A stretch of 64,000 nucleotides of DNA from AC-56 sp963702195 (lineage in GTDB: Bacteria > Actinomycetota > Thermoleophilia > Solirubrobacterales > 70-9), in assembly GCA_963702195.1 (NCBI GenBank), contig OY969725.1, forward strand, positions 3,100,001-3,164,000, read 5' to 3'. Positions 26,735 through 35,903 of the stretch are shown here, piece after piece (position 1 is the stretch's first letter; every line of letters begins with the position of its first letter). The translations under genes were made by a program, and so were the position numbers. The notes under the pieces were generated by a model. The model did not search any database, was not told where the DNA came from, and worked only from the letters and a program-made list of their open reading frames with translations.

Positions 26735-29290
26735 ATGAGCGAATCACTCGATGTCGCCGCCGGCAATGCGGCCGGCCTGATCCAAGAGGATCAGCTGGAG
26801 CGCGTGCGCGAGTTCACGCGTGAGCCGATCCTGCTCGAGGGCGAGACGATCGCCGATCTCATTCCCGGAACGGCCCGCCACCGCGCGGTGGACGCGGCGA
26901 TCGCCGAGCTCGACGCGGGCCATGAGACGCCCTCGCCCGAGTGGCGCCAGAGGTACTCGCTGCTGCTCGGGCTCGAGCGGCTGCTGTCGGCGGAGCCGGT
27001 TCGCCTCGCCAAGGACACCGAGCTGACCGAGCACCAGGTCGACGTCCTCTCGGGAACGCTCGCCGCGCTGACCACGGAGCTCGAGGACTCCGATCACGAC
27101 GATCGCACCAACGGCACGCGGGCGAGCCGGAGCAACGGCAGCGGGGAGGGAGCCGCGAACGGCGACGCCGACGGCAACGGCGCGATCGAGGCGATCGCCG
27201 ACGAGGACGAGGTCGTCCCCGAGGAGGAGGAGCCGCTCGACTGGGACGAGCCGGTCGAGGAGGAGGTCGTCGAGGAGGCGCCCGAGGATCCGGGCGCGGA
27301 TCGCCGCTTCTGGTTCGAGCACGCGACCGGGTCCGGCAAGACGGTTGCCGCCCTGGGCTTCATCGAGGGCTCGCGAACCGGCGGCGTTCTGATCCTGACC
27401 CACCGTCGCAACCTCGTCGATCAGTTCATCGGCGAGATCTCCGACCGCGGGTACAAGGACCGGCTCTCGCCTCCGCTGCTCGGGACCGACGACCATCCAT
27501 ACGGCCCGGTCACCGTCGAGACGTACCAGTGGTTCGTCCGCAACTCCAAGGAGATCTCCGACGCCTACGCGATCGTCATCTGCGACGAGGCCCACACCGC
27601 CCTTGGCGAGAAGACGAGCGCCTGCATCCGGGCCTGGCCGGAGCCCATCTTCATCGGCATGACCGCCACGGGCGCGCTGATCGCCCGCCACGTCGCCGAC
27701 CTGTTCCCCACGCAGACCTCGCGGTTCGATCTCGCGCAGGCGGCGCGGCGCGGCGTCATCGCCCCGCTGCGCTGCATCCGGATCCCTCCCGGGCCCGGAG
27801 TGAGGACGATCGCCAAGGTCCCCCTGCGGCGCGGCGAGGTGGACCAGGACTTCGACCAGGAGGAGCTGGCCGCCCTGCTCGACCAGGAGCCCTTCAACGT
27901 CGCGATCGCCGACCTCTACCGCTCCCGCTTCCGCAAGGTCCCAGGCGTCGTCTACACGGCCGGCGTGCGCCATGCGAACCATGTCGCCGCGTCGTTCCGG
28001 GCCGCCGGGATGAACGCTCAGGCCGTCTCCGGCGAGACGCCGAAGCGCGAGCTGGCCGAGATCCTGGCTGCGTTCGAGCGCGGCGAGGTGGACGTGCTGT
28101 GCAACGCGATGCTGCTTGCGGAGGGCTGGAACTCGCCGCGCGCCACGATCTGCATGCACCTCGCCCCCACCGCGTCGCGGCGCGTCTACCAGCAGCGAGT
28201 CGGGCGCGTCACCCGACGGGCCCCCGAGAAGGAGGCGGGCATCGTCATCGACTTCGTCCACCCCGCGACGACCAGCGACGAGACCATCGTCACCCTGCAC
28301 AGCCTGCTCGACCGCGACGTGTACCGCGGCGGCGCGATCGTCGTGGGCCCGGTTCGCCGCGGTCGTGGCCGCCGCGTGCGCGTCGAGCGCCGCGTGGTGC
28401 CGGTGTCGGCGGATCCCGAACGCCGGCTCGCCATCCTGGAGCGCGAGCTGTGGCGGATCGCGGTGGAGAACCTCAACTACTCCGAGCAGCACGCCTGGGC
28501 CGCACTCGCGGGCGCCCGCGTCACCACCAACAACTGGCGGCGGGCGAAGGCGATGCTCCAGCACGACCAGGCCAAGGAGCTGCGGCGCCGCTTCCTGCTC
28601 ACCTGCGTGCAGCGCAACCGCAATCACCAGCTTCGCCTGAAGGCGCTGTCGGAGATCGCAGCCCTGCGCGACGCCGATGCCTTCGACGACTCGCTCGAGG
28701 TCGTGGCGACCTGGCCGCGAGAGGAGCGTCGGGCCGGCGCCAAGGTGCTGCTCCAAGCCCTCGCCGAGCGTCGCATCGGCCGCCGGGACCAGGCCCAGGC
28801 CTGGGTGTGGCGCCTGGCGGCGATCACCCGTGAGCTCCACGAGGAGTACGCGGTCCAGCGCTGGCCCGAGACCAAGCGGCTGCTCGGCCTGTTCGTCAAC
28901 TCATCGGGTCGCGCCCACGGTCGCAACGCTCGGCGCATCGTCCACGCCGCCCGCCAGCAGGACCGCCGCCTGGCGATCTCGCTGCTGGCCGCGGCGGTGG
29001 CGCACACCCCCGAGGCCGAGGAGGTGCTGCGCGGTGCCCGGATGCGCATGGCCCGCAAGCCCTCGGCCGTCGCACGCGAGCTGCTTCGCAACTTCCCGCG
29101 CTCCGGGGGGAAGCGCAGGCGGCGCCGGAGCAAGCGTGGCGGAGGGAACGGTTCAGGGAACGGGGGCGCCAACGGGAGGGAGAGCACGAAAAGCGGCGGC
29201 AATGAGGAGGGTGGCGAGAACGACGCCATCGTCGAGGCGTCAGGCGAAGAGAGCCCGGACGCCAGCTCGTCCGAAGCCACCTCGGACTAG
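26735..29290 (+). CDS. DEAD/DEAH-box helicase family protein with low-complexity tails
   Basis: An 851-residue superfamily 2 helicase. N-terminal 125 residues: a helical domain (LIQEDQLERVREFTREPILLEGE...). Residues about 125-190: an Asn/Gly-rich then strongly acidic linker. Helicase core: FEHATGSGKT (motif I), ICDEAH (II), GMTATG (III), then the second RecA domain with LLAEGWN and QQRVGRVTR (VI). A long helical C-terminal region (530-780) precedes a basic RRRRRSKRGGG and Gly/Asn-rich tail. No nuclease domain is present. ATG 26735 is chosen for family-like length; ATG 26726 is also possible and neither has a good Shine-Dalgarno. The nucleic-acid substrate is unknown. The basic tail suggests RNA or DNA binding, and the layout resembles RNA-processing helicases more than restriction enzymes. 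Confidence 0.8.
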   Translation: MSESLDVAAGNAAGLIQEDQLERVREFTREPILLEGETIADLIPGTARHRAVDAAIAELDAGHETPSPEWRQRYSLLLGLERLLSAEPVRLAKDTELTEHQVDVLSGTLAALTTELEDSDHDDRTNGTRASRSNGSGEGAANGDADGNGAIEAIADEDEVVPEEEEPLDWDEPVEEEVVEEAPEDPGADRRFWFEHATGSGKTVAALGFIEGSRTGGVLILTHRRNLVDQFIGEISDRGYKDRLSPPLLGTDDHPYGPVTVETYQWFVRNSKEISDAYAIVICDEAHTALGEKTSACIRAWPEPIFIGMTATGALIARHVADLFPTQTSRFDLAQAARRGVIAPLRCIRIPPGPGVRTIAKVPLRRGEVDQDFDQEELAALLDQEPFNVAIADLYRSRFRKVPGVVYTAGVRHANHVAASFRAAGMNAQAVSGETPKRELAEILAAFERGEVDVLCNAMLLAEGWNSPRATICMHLAPTASRRVYQQRVGRVTRRAPEKEAGIVIDFVHPATTSDETIVTLHSLLDRDVYRGGAIVVGPVRRGRGRRVRVERRVVPVSADPERRLAILERELWRIAVENLNYSEQHAWAALAGARVTTNNWRRAKAMLQHDQAKELRRRFLLTCVQRNRNHQLRLKALSEIAALRDADAFDDSLEVVATWPREERRAGAKVLLQALAERRIGRRDQAQAWVWRLAAITRELHEEYAVQRWPETKRLLGLFVNSSGRAHGRNARRIVHAARQQDRRLAISLLAAAVAHTPEAEEVLRGARMRMARKPSAVARELLRNFPRSGGKRRRRRSKRGGGNGSGNGGANGRESTKSGGNEEGGENDAIVEASGEESPDASSSEATSD

Positions 29291-29311
29291 AAACCCAAAT
29301 CGACTGGAGAC

Positions 29312-29334
29312 TTGACCGGATTATTTCCGGTCAA
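29312..29334. terminator. Bidirectional terminator between helicase and birA
   Basis: A perfect 9-bp stem, TTGACCGGA/TCCGGTCAA, with loop TTATT, in the 61-bp gap between convergent genes. Outer AACCC (29293-29297) and GGGTT (29348-29352) can pair around it. Confidence 0.75.
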
Positions 29335-29351
29335 CCGTCCACTCGATCGGG

Positions 29352-30086
29352 TTAACGGGAGACGCTGAGCGAGACTTCCCCCGAGCCGAGGCTCAGGCGC
29401 TCTCCGTCGCTGCTGATCACGACCAGATTGCCGCGATCGTCGATCCCGTCGGCGACGCCGGCGCCCTCCGGACTCTCACCACCCGCCCCCGCCCAGCCGA
29501 TCTCGCGCCCGCGCAGCGCATCGCGGTCGCGGAACTCCGCCAGGATCCGATCGCGATCGGCCTCCACCCACTCCTCCAGCTGCTCACACAGCGCGGTGAG
29601 CGCCTCCTCAGTGCCCACGCCGTGACCCACCGAGGTCGCGGGCCGGCGCAGGTCCGTCGGGAACTCGCCCGCCTCGATCGAGACGTTCAGGCCGACACCG
29701 ATCACCGCCCACGCCGGCGGCTGGGCCTCGATGAGGATCCCGGCCAGCTTGTGCTCATCGATCCAGATGTCGTTCGGCCATTTGACCCGGCATTCGAGTG
29801 GGGCGAGCGACTCGACCGCCTCGCAGACGGCCAGCGGCGCCGCAAGCGGAAGGAGGGAGTGGCGCGCGTCCAGAGGACTCAGGATCGCCGAGCACAGGAC
29901 GGCCTTGCCGGCCGGCGCCGACCACTGGCGGCCGCGGCGGCCGCGGCCGGCGGTCTGCTCGGCGGCGGTCACGATCGTGCCGCACGGCGCCCCGGCGACG
30001 GCTAGGTCGCGGGCGCGCTCGTTGGTGGAGTCGGTGGTCCGGTAGTGACGGCGGGGAGCGCCGAAGGCGGGGCGCGCGTCAGCCAC
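29352..30086 (-). CDS. birA: Biotin--[acetyl-CoA-carboxylase] ligase
   Basis: A 244-residue biotin protein ligase. The catalytic motif GRGRRGRQW is at residues 47-55, binding biotinyl-5'-AMP, with KWPNDIW at 102-108 and KLAGIL at 113-118. The C-terminal SH3-like cap is short. The N-terminal helix-turn-helix of the E. coli enzyme is absent, so this is a class I ligase that attaches biotin to carboxylase subunits without acting as a repressor. The start is GTG at 30086, only 2 nt after the stop of the upstream SAM-hydrolase-type gene, so the two are cotranscribed. Confidence 0.92.
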   Translation of the reverse strand: MADARPAFGAPRRHYRTTDSTNERARDLAVAGAPCGTIVTAAEQTAGRGRRGRQWSAPAGKAVLCSAILSPLDARHSLLPLAAPLAVCEAVESLAPLECRVKWPNDIWIDEHKLAGILIEAQPPAWAVIGVGLNVSIEAGEFPTDLRRPATSVGHGVGTEEALTALCEQLEEWVEADRDRILAEFRDRDALRGREIGWAGAGGESPEGAGVADGIDDRGNLVVISSDGERLSLGSGEVSLSVSR

Positions 30087-30088
30087 CG

Positions 30089-30904
30089 CTAGTCGGCCGC
30101 CCGCAGGACGACCTCGGTCCCCGGCTCGAGCCCCAGGTCACTTGCGGCATCACCGCGATTGAGCGCCACCGTGAGGCTGCCGTACGAATTGGTGTAGAGG
30201 ATCAGCCCGCCCTCGGGGACGTCCGCGAACGTGAGCGTGAAGGCCGCGTCGTGCGTCTCGCCGCCGGCCTCGATCGTCAGCCTGCGGCCGAGCCGCAGCC
30301 CGGTGGCGGGCAGGTGGCTGTCCGCGAGGTCGAGCGCCGCGTTGCCGAACCTGTCCAGCGACACCACATGCGCGAGCACTCGATCCGCCTCGATCACCGG
30401 CTGCGGGGGCTCGAGCCGTACGAGCGCCTCGGGGTCGATCGCCTCTCCCGCTTCGCTCAGCGACACGCCACACGCCAGATGCGCGGCGACCGGCGCAAAC
30501 ACGTCGCGCCCGTGAAAGGTCGCGGAGATCGGCTCCAGCCGGAAGCGCGACAGCGACACGTCAACCGCCTCGACGGCCCCGTCCAGCTGCTCGATCGCCG
30601 GCCACAGCAGACCGTTGTCGGGCCCCACGAGGACCCGGTCCTCGGTGGCGGTGCGCACCGCGAGGGCTCGCCGGGGGGAGCCGACACCGGGATCGACCAC
30701 AGCCAGATGAACGCCTGCGGGCGTGTAAGGCAGCGCGTGGGCGAGGACCGCCGCTCCGCGCTCGACGGCGTGACGCTCGATCCCGTGGGTGAGGTCGATC
30801 ACCGGCGCGCCGGGCGCGATCCGCGCGATCACCGCCCGGCAGACGCCCGCGAACTCGTCCTCGTAGCCGTAGTCGGAGAGGAAGGTGATCGGCCGTGGTG
30901 GCAC
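30089..30904 (-). CDS. SAM hydroxide adenosyltransferase (S-adenosyl-L-methionine hydrolase, DUF62)
   Basis: A 271-residue member of the SAM hydroxide adenosyltransferase/chlorinase family. The N-terminal ITFLSDYGYEDEFAGVCR (Asp that contacts the ribose) is followed by IDLTHGIERHAV, LAVVDPGVGS-PRRALAV, LVGPDNGLL and the FHGRDVFAPVAAHLA motif. The C-terminal beta-barrel carries the adenine-binding YTNSYGSL. Family members hydrolyse SAM to adenosine and methionine using an activated hydroxide. It is a housekeeping-type enzyme here, cotranscribed with birA. The start is GTG at 30904, supported by TACGTT 7 nt upstream. Confidence 0.9.
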   Translation of the reverse strand: MPPRPITFLSDYGYEDEFAGVCRAVIARIAPGAPVIDLTHGIERHAVERGAAVLAHALPYTPAGVHLAVVDPGVGSPRRALAVRTATEDRVLVGPDNGLLWPAIEQLDGAVEAVDVSLSRFRLEPISATFHGRDVFAPVAAHLACGVSLSEAGEAIDPEALVRLEPPQPVIEADRVLAHVVSLDRFGNAALDLADSHLPATGLRLGRRLTIEAGGETHDAAFTLTFADVPEGGLILYTNSYGSLTVALNRGDAASDLGLEPGTEVVLRAAD

Positions 30905-30911
30905 GGCCTCA

Positions 30912-30917
30912 AACGTA
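30912..30917 (-). promoter_or_regulatory. -10 element, leaderless-type, for the SAM hydrolase-birA unit
   Basis: Minus-strand TACGTT, then 7 nt, then GTG at 30904. No Shine-Dalgarno. Confidence 0.4.
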
Positions 30918-30959
30918 TTGGAGGCAGCGACTTTGTCGCCGCAGAGGCAGGTGCCGTTA

Positions 30960-30974
30960 GGCGGCGAAGCCGCC
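30960..30974 (-). terminator. GC stem-loop after the PAS-EAL gene
   Basis: GGCGGC-TTC-GCCGCC on the minus strand, 25 bp past the stop of the PAS-EAL gene, with a stable UUCG-type loop closing pair. No T-tract follows, so termination efficiency is uncertain. Confidence 0.4.
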
Positions 30975-30998
30975 GCAATTTGTGTGGGTCGAGGCTCG

Positions 30999-32075
30999 TC
31001 AGCCCACCGGCGCCGGGCGGCCGATGTGGAAGCCCTGCGCGAAGTCCACGCCGTAGTCGGTGATCAGCTCGAGCGTGGCCGCGTCCTCGATGCCCTCCGC
31101 AACGGTGAGGACTTCGAGCTCGCGCGCGATGGCGACGATCCCGCGCACCATCGCCTGGTCCTCCCGGCTCGACGAGGCATTGCGGACGAAGCTCGTGTCG
31201 ATCTTCAGGAAGCGCACGGGCAAGGCGCGCAGGTGCGTCAGCGAGCCGAAGCCCGTGCCGAAGTCGTCCAGCGCGAACTGGCAGCCGAGGGCCGTCAGCC
31301 GCTCGGCGAAGTCCACGGCCAGGTCGAGCTGCTCCAGAGCGGCCGTCTCCGTGATCTCGAAGACGAGGTTCGCGGGGTTGACGCCCGCTCGGTTGATCCA
31401 GCGCTCGAGGCTTGCCGTGAACTCTTCGTCGCCGAGCGAGACCGCCGACAGGTTGACCTCGGCCCGCCGGCCCTGCCGTGACAGCGCGACGGCGTGAGCG
31501 GCCATCCACCGGTCGACCAGGCCGATCAGCCCGCACCGCTCGGCGTCGGGCAGGAACGCAGCCGGCGACAGGATGTCAGCGGAGCCCGGCTCGGCGCGCA
31601 GCCTCACGAGGAGCTCCTCCTGCACGATCTGGCCGCTCCGGTGGTCGAGGATGGGCTGGCTGTAGGCGAGGAGGTGCTCGTCGGTGAGCACGCCGCGCAG
31701 GTGAGTCTCGATCTCCTTCTGCTCGGTGACGTCAAACGCGACCGCGAACCACATCTCCCCGTCGGCGCGAGCGCTCCATCGCAGCCATCGCCAGCCGCCG
31801 CCGCGAGCGCGGTAGCGATTCTCGAAGTTGACGACTTCGTAGTCGGGGCGCGTCACCTCCGACAACTCCGCGACCGTCCGCTCGCGGTCCGAGGGATGTA
31901 CGAAGTCGACCACGGGCCGGGACATGAGCTCCTCGCGGGTCCAGCCGAGCGCCCGCTCCCAGCCGCTGTTCAGTGAGGTGAAGTAGCCCTCGGAGTTGAC
32001 CGTGCAGAGCAGGTCACGCTCGATGTGGAACCCGTGGCTTTCCCGAGCGCTGCTGCCAATCCATTTCCCGGCCAT
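30999..32075 (-). CDS. PAS-EAL protein, probable cyclic-di-GMP phosphodiesterase
   Basis: About 358 residues. The N-terminal PAS domain (DLLCTVNSEGYFTSLNSGWE ... GWTREELMSRP ... FVHPSDRE ... AFDVTEQK) is followed by a full EAL domain. Catalytic and metal residues are present: QEELLVRL (the EAL Glu), VNLSAVSL (Asn), EITETAALEQ, ALDDFGTGFGSL (DD), LKIDTSFV (Lys) and VAEGIED. Hydrolysis of c-di-GMP is therefore plausible. There is no GGDEF domain or membrane segment, so the enzyme is cytosolic and probably senses a PAS ligand. Two starts are possible: ATG 32075, or TTG 32153, which overlaps the stop of the cobA/hemD gene as TTGA. The first gives a cleaner N-terminus; the second would imply coupling to heme synthesis. 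Confidence 0.85.
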   Translation of the reverse strand: MAGKWIGSSARESHGFHIERDLLCTVNSEGYFTSLNSGWERALGWTREELMSRPVVDFVHPSDRERTVAELSEVTRPDYEVVNFENRYRARGGGWRWLRWSARADGEMWFAVAFDVTEQKEIETHLRGVLTDEHLLAYSQPILDHRSGQIVQEELLVRLRAEPGSADILSPAAFLPDAERCGLIGLVDRWMAAHAVALSRQGRRAEVNLSAVSLGDEEFTASLERWINRAGVNPANLVFEITETAALEQLDLAVDFAERLTALGCQFALDDFGTGFGSLTHLRALPVRFLKIDTSFVRNASSSREDQAMVRGIVAIARELEVLTVAEGIEDAATLELITDYGVDFAQGFHIGRPAPVG

Positions 32076-32149
32076 CTGCTCCCTAGTGGCTCCGAGCCCG
32101 TCGTGGGCTCCACGGCCACCACTGAGGCTAGGGAGGCGTGATGCCGGCG

Positions 32150-33670
32150 TCAACCGGGAACCGCTCGACCGGCTGCGTCCGCGAGGAGTGCCTCCACCAG
32201 GCCGTCCGGGTCGTGCGAGGTGGCCTCCGCGTCGACGCCGAGGCCGGCCTCGCGAGCCGCCTCGCTCGTGACCGGGCCGATGGAGACGACCCTGGCGCGC
32301 TCGGGGAGGTCGCCGCCGACCGCCGCCACGAAGTTCCGCACCGTCGACGAGCTCGTGAAGGTCACGTAGTCGGCCGACCGGGCGGCTTCGACGGCCTCCG
32401 GGGCAGGCTCCTCGGCGACCGTCTCGTACAGGGTGACGACGTCCACCTTCGCCCTCCTTTCGCGCAGCGCGTCCGGCAGCACGTCCCTCGCCTCGGCCGC
32501 GCGGGCGACGAGCACCGGTCGGTCGGTGACGTCCACCGCCCCGAGTGACTCCACGAGCGCCTCCGCGACCGAGCGCTCGGGGACGATGTCAGCGCTGATC
32601 CCGCCTCGGGCCAGGGCGCGGGCCGTGCCGGGTCCGATCGCGGCGACGGTCGCGTTGGCGAGCGCCCTGGCGTCGAGGCCGGCCTGATCAAGCGCCTCGA
32701 ACAGCAATCGCACGCCGTTGGGGCTCGTCAGGCAGACCAGCCCATAGCTGTGGATCGCGCTGACGGCGTCGCGGACCTCGGCCGAGTCGATTCTCGGCAC
32801 AACGCGAATCGCGGGCAGCTCGATCACCTCGGCGCCGAGCGCTGCCAGCGTCGCCGCCAGGCCGCTCGCCTGCGCCCGCGCCCGCGTGACCACCACCCGA
32901 AGGCCGAACAGCGGGCGCCGCTCAAGCCATCCGATCGTCTCGCGCCGCGCCGCGACCGGGCCGATGAGCACGATGGCGGGCGGAGCGATCCCCGCATCCG
33001 CCGCCGCCTCGGGAAGACCGGCGAGCGTCGCCGACACCGTCCGCTGGGCGGGTGTGGTGCCGCGCTCAACGGCGACCGCGGGCTCGTCGCCGCGCCTGCC
33101 CGCCGCGATGAGCCGCGCCGCGGCGTCGGGAAGGCGCTTGACGCCCATGTAGAGCACCAGCGTCCCGGGGAAGCGCGCCAGAACCTCCCAATCGATGCTC
33201 GAGCCGTCCTTGGACGGGTCCTCGTGCGCCGCGACGAACGCGACGCCCGATGCGTCCTCTCGGTGCGTGACCGGGATTCCGGCGTACGCCGGGGCCGCCA
33301 CACCGGCCGTCACTCCGGGAACCACCTCGAACGGAATCTCGGCGGCCGCCAGGGCCTCCGCCTCCTCCCCGCCGCGGCCGAACACGAAGGGGTCCCCGCC
33401 CTTGAGGCGAACGACGCTGCGGCCGGCGCGAGCCCGCTCGACCATCGTGCTCTCGATCTCGGACTGGGGAATCTCCGGGGCACCCGGGCGCTTGCCCACG
33501 TAGACGAGCTCGGCGTCCTCGCGCGCACCGCGCAGGGCGGCCTTCGGGATGAGCCGGTCGTGGAGGATCACGTCGGCGCTCGCGACCAGGTCCGCCCCGC
33601 GCACCGTCATGAGGCCGGGGTCTCCCGGGCCCGCCCCGACCAGATAGACGATGCCCGGTCGGGCCGCCAT
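32150..33670 (-). CDS. cobA-hemD: Fused uroporphyrinogen-III C-methyltransferase / uroporphyrinogen-III synthase
   Basis: A 506-residue bifunctional enzyme. Residues 1-245 form the SUMT methyltransferase: VYLVGAGPGDPGLMTVRGA, VRLKGGDPFVFGRGGEE and VVPGVTAGVAAPAYAGIPVTHR are the family motifs. Residues 255-500 form HemD (VVVTRARAQASGLAATL, VCLTSPNGVRLLFEAL, TFTSSSTVRNF, SIGPVTSEAAREAGL). HemD closes hydroxymethylbilane to uroporphyrinogen III and the SUMT half methylates it to precorrin-2, diverting flux towards siroheme and cobalamin. ATG 33670 shares one base with the hemC stop (TGATG). This fusion is common in actinobacteria. It is the last gene of the ccm-hem series. Confidence 0.92.
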   Translation of the reverse strand: MAARPGIVYLVGAGPGDPGLMTVRGADLVASADVILHDRLIPKAALRGAREDAELVYVGKRPGAPEIPQSEIESTMVERARAGRSVVRLKGGDPFVFGRGGEEAEALAAAEIPFEVVPGVTAGVAAPAYAGIPVTHREDASGVAFVAAHEDPSKDGSSIDWEVLARFPGTLVLYMGVKRLPDAAARLIAAGRRGDEPAVAVERGTTPAQRTVSATLAGLPEAAADAGIAPPAIVLIGPVAARRETIGWLERRPLFGLRVVVTRARAQASGLAATLAALGAEVIELPAIRVVPRIDSAEVRDAVSAIHSYGLVCLTSPNGVRLLFEALDQAGLDARALANATVAAIGPGTARALARGGISADIVPERSVAEALVESLGAVDVTDRPVLVARAAEARDVLPDALRERRAKVDVVTLYETVAEEPAPEAVEAARSADYVTFTSSSTVRNFVAAVGGDLPERARVVSIGPVTSEAAREAGLGVDAEATSHDPDGLVEALLADAAGRAVPG

Positions 33671-34560
33671 CAGGCCGCCCCCTCCGCGCGCTCCAGTATC
33701 TCGCGTGCCCCCGCGGCGATCATCCGCTCCGCGAGCGCCTGGCCGAGGGCGGCCGGCTGCTCGCCGTCGCCCGAGACGCGGTCGCGTACCCACTCGGAGC
33801 CGTCGGGAAGGCCGGCATAGCCGTGTACGGAGAGCTCGCCGCCGTCCAGGCGGGCGCATATGCCCACCGGTGTCTGGCAGCCGGCGTCCAGCGCAAGCGT
33901 CGCCGTGCGCTCGGCGGTCAGCTCCACGAGCGCGTCGTGGTCGGAGATCCGCGCCGCCTCCGCCGCCGAGGCGGCATCGTCGCGGCGCGACTCGATCGCG
34001 AGCGATCCCTGGCCGGGCGCCGGCGTCATCTCGTCGAGCCCGAAGGCGAACGCGATCTCCCCCTCGCACCCCAGCCGCCGTAGCCCCGCGGCCGCCAGGA
34101 CGATGCCGTCGTACGCCCCGTCGGCGAGCTTGCCGAGGCGGGTGTCGACGTTGCCGCGCAGCTCGACCACGTGCAGGTCGTCGCGAAGCGCGAGGAGCTG
34201 CGAGCGCCGCCGCAGGCTCGACGTGCCGATGCGGGCGCCGGCGGGCAGCTCGCCCAGCGACGCGCCCGTCCCGATGTAGGCGTCCCGTGGGTCCTCGCGA
34301 GGGGCGACACCGGCGAGCCGGAGCTCGTCGGGGCGCTGGCCCGGGAGGTCCTTGGCGGAGTGCACGCCGAGGTCGACATCGCCCGCGATCAGCGCCCGCT
34401 CGACGCCGCGGACGAAGCGCTCCTTGTCACCCGGCTCGGAGTCGGTGGATCGAACGGCCACGACTTCGGCATCCGGGAGCGCGTCGGCGACGGACTGCGA
34501 CTGCGCCAGGGCGAGGCGGCTGCCTCGCGTTCCGAGCCTCAGAGGCGGGCCGCCGCTCAA
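33670..34560 (-). CDS. hemC: Hydroxymethylbilane synthase (porphobilinogen deaminase)
   Basis: A 296-residue HemC. RLGTRGSRLALAQS at the N-terminus, GVHSAKDLP with catalytic D71, GTSSLRRRSQLLA with the cofactor-binding arginines, and DAGCQTPVG with C228, which carries the dipyrromethane cofactor, are all intact. It polymerises four porphobilinogens into hydroxymethylbilane in the cytosol. The start overlaps the hemA stop (ATGA) and the stop overlaps the cobA-hemD ATG, so expression is coupled along the pathway. hemB is not in the window. Confidence 0.95.
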   Translation of the reverse strand: MSGGPPLRLGTRGSRLALAQSQSVADALPDAEVVAVRSTDSEPGDKERFVRGVERALIAGDVDLGVHSAKDLPGQRPDELRLAGVAPREDPRDAYIGTGASLGELPAGARIGTSSLRRRSQLLALRDDLHVVELRGNVDTRLGKLADGAYDGIVLAAAGLRRLGCEGEIAFAFGLDEMTPAPGQGSLAIESRRDDAASAAEAARISDHDALVELTAERTATLALDAGCQTPVGICARLDGGELSVHGYAGLPDGSEWVRDRVSGDGEQPAALGQALAERMIAAGAREILERAEGAA

Positions 34561-35903
34561 CTGGCCGGGCGGCCGCGGCGGCGTGCGGCGCCCAGCTGCC
34601 GCACCTCGGCATCGGAATCCTGGGCGGGGGCGCTCCGGGGATCGAGCCCGAACAGCTCGCGAAGCGCGTTGACGTAGACGTACGCGTCCTCGTCGCCGGA
34701 GGACCGCTTGAGGCGGAGCGTCGGCTCGTGCAGCAGCCGGCTCGCGATCGCCTTTGCCATCGCCTGAAGGCGCGCACGGTCGGCGTCGCTCAGCGATTCC
34801 CAGCGCTGCTCGTTCTCGGCGAGCACGCTGGCGGTGATCTCGTCGGCGCGGGCCCGGAGCGCGGCGATCGTCGGCACGACGTCCTGCGAGCCGAGCCAGC
34901 GCTCGAACCTCGCGAGCTCAGCCCGCAGAATGCTCTCGGCTCGCCGCCCCTCCGCCTCGCGGCCCGAGGCGTTTCGCTCGACCTGCGTCTGGAGGTCGTC
35001 CATGTCGAAGAGGCCCACCCCGTCAAGCCCCCGGACGTCCGGGTGGACGTCGCGCGGGACGGCGAGGTCAATCAGGAGCAGCTGCCGGCCACCCCGGGAT
35101 GCCATGACCTCGGCGAGCTCCTCGCGCTCGATGACGTGGTGGGGCGAGCTCGTCGAGGCGACCACGATGTCCGCGTTCACCATCTGCTCGGGCAGTTCCT
35201 CGAACCGGATCGCCCGCCCGCCGAACCGCTGCGCGAGCCCGATCGCCCTGTCGTAGCGGCGGTTGGCGATGAACGCCGGGTCCACCCCGCGCGCGGCGAG
35301 CGCCCGGGCCGTGAGCTCGGCCGTCTCCCCGGCGCCGACCACGAGGACGCGGCGGCTCGCAAGGTCGCCCAGCGCGCGCTGCGCGAGCTCCACGGCCACC
35401 GAAGGGACGGACACGCCCCGCTCGGTGATCCCGGTCTCGGACCGCGCCCGCTTGCCGGCGGTCAGCGCACCGCGGAAGAGACGGTTGAGCATCGGCCCGG
35501 TCGCGCCCTCGACGAGCGCAAGCTCGTAGGCGCGCTTCACCTGGCCCTGGACCTCGGCCTCGCCGACGATCATCGAATCGAGCCCGGCTGTGACGCGGAA
35601 GAGATGCAGGGCCGCGCCGGCCGAGCGAAGCGAGTAGAGGTGCCCGACGAGCTCGGTTGGCGGGATCCCGGCCTCGCGGGCAAGCACGCCCAGGGCGAGC
35701 GCCTCGGCGTCGACCGGGTCGGGGGCGGCGAGATAGAGCTCGGTGCGATTGCAGGTTGAGATCGCGACGACCTCCTGCACCGCAGGCGCCTCGACCAGCT
35801 CGCGAAGGACCCCGGCCGCACGGCCCTCGGTGAGCGCGACGCGCTCCCGCAGCTCGAGCGGCGCGGTCTTGTGGGACACGCCGAGGGCGAGAAGCTCAGT
35901 CAC
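34557..35903 (-). CDS. hemA: Glutamyl-tRNA reductase
   Basis: A 448-residue HemA of the C5 pathway. The N-terminal catalytic domain has LGVSHKTAPLELRE and AISTCNRTELY with nucleophile C51. The NADPH-binding domain has VLVVGAGETAELTARAL and FIANRRYDRA, with the quinate/shikimate dehydrogenase-like fold, and the helical dimerisation domain follows. It reduces glutamyl-tRNA to glutamate-1-semialdehyde, the first committed and usually regulated step of heme synthesis. Its ATG overlaps the stop of the CcmD-like gene as ATGA, an unusual direct link between heme export and heme synthesis genes. Confidence 0.95.
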   Translation of the reverse strand: MTELLALGVSHKTAPLELRERVALTEGRAAGVLRELVEAPAVQEVVAISTCNRTELYLAAPDPVDAEALALGVLAREAGIPPTELVGHLYSLRSAGAALHLFRVTAGLDSMIVGEAEVQGQVKRAYELALVEGATGPMLNRLFRGALTAGKRARSETGITERGVSVPSVAVELAQRALGDLASRRVLVVGAGETAELTARALAARGVDPAFIANRRYDRAIGLAQRFGGRAIRFEELPEQMVNADIVVASTSSPHHVIEREELAEVMASRGGRQLLLIDLAVPRDVHPDVRGLDGVGLFDMDDLQTQVERNASGREAEGRRAESILRAELARFERWLGSQDVVPTIAALRARADEITASVLAENEQRWESLSDADRARLQAMAKAIASRLLHEPTLRLKRSSGDEDAYVYVNALRELFGLDPRSAPAQDSDAEVRQLGAARRRGRPAS

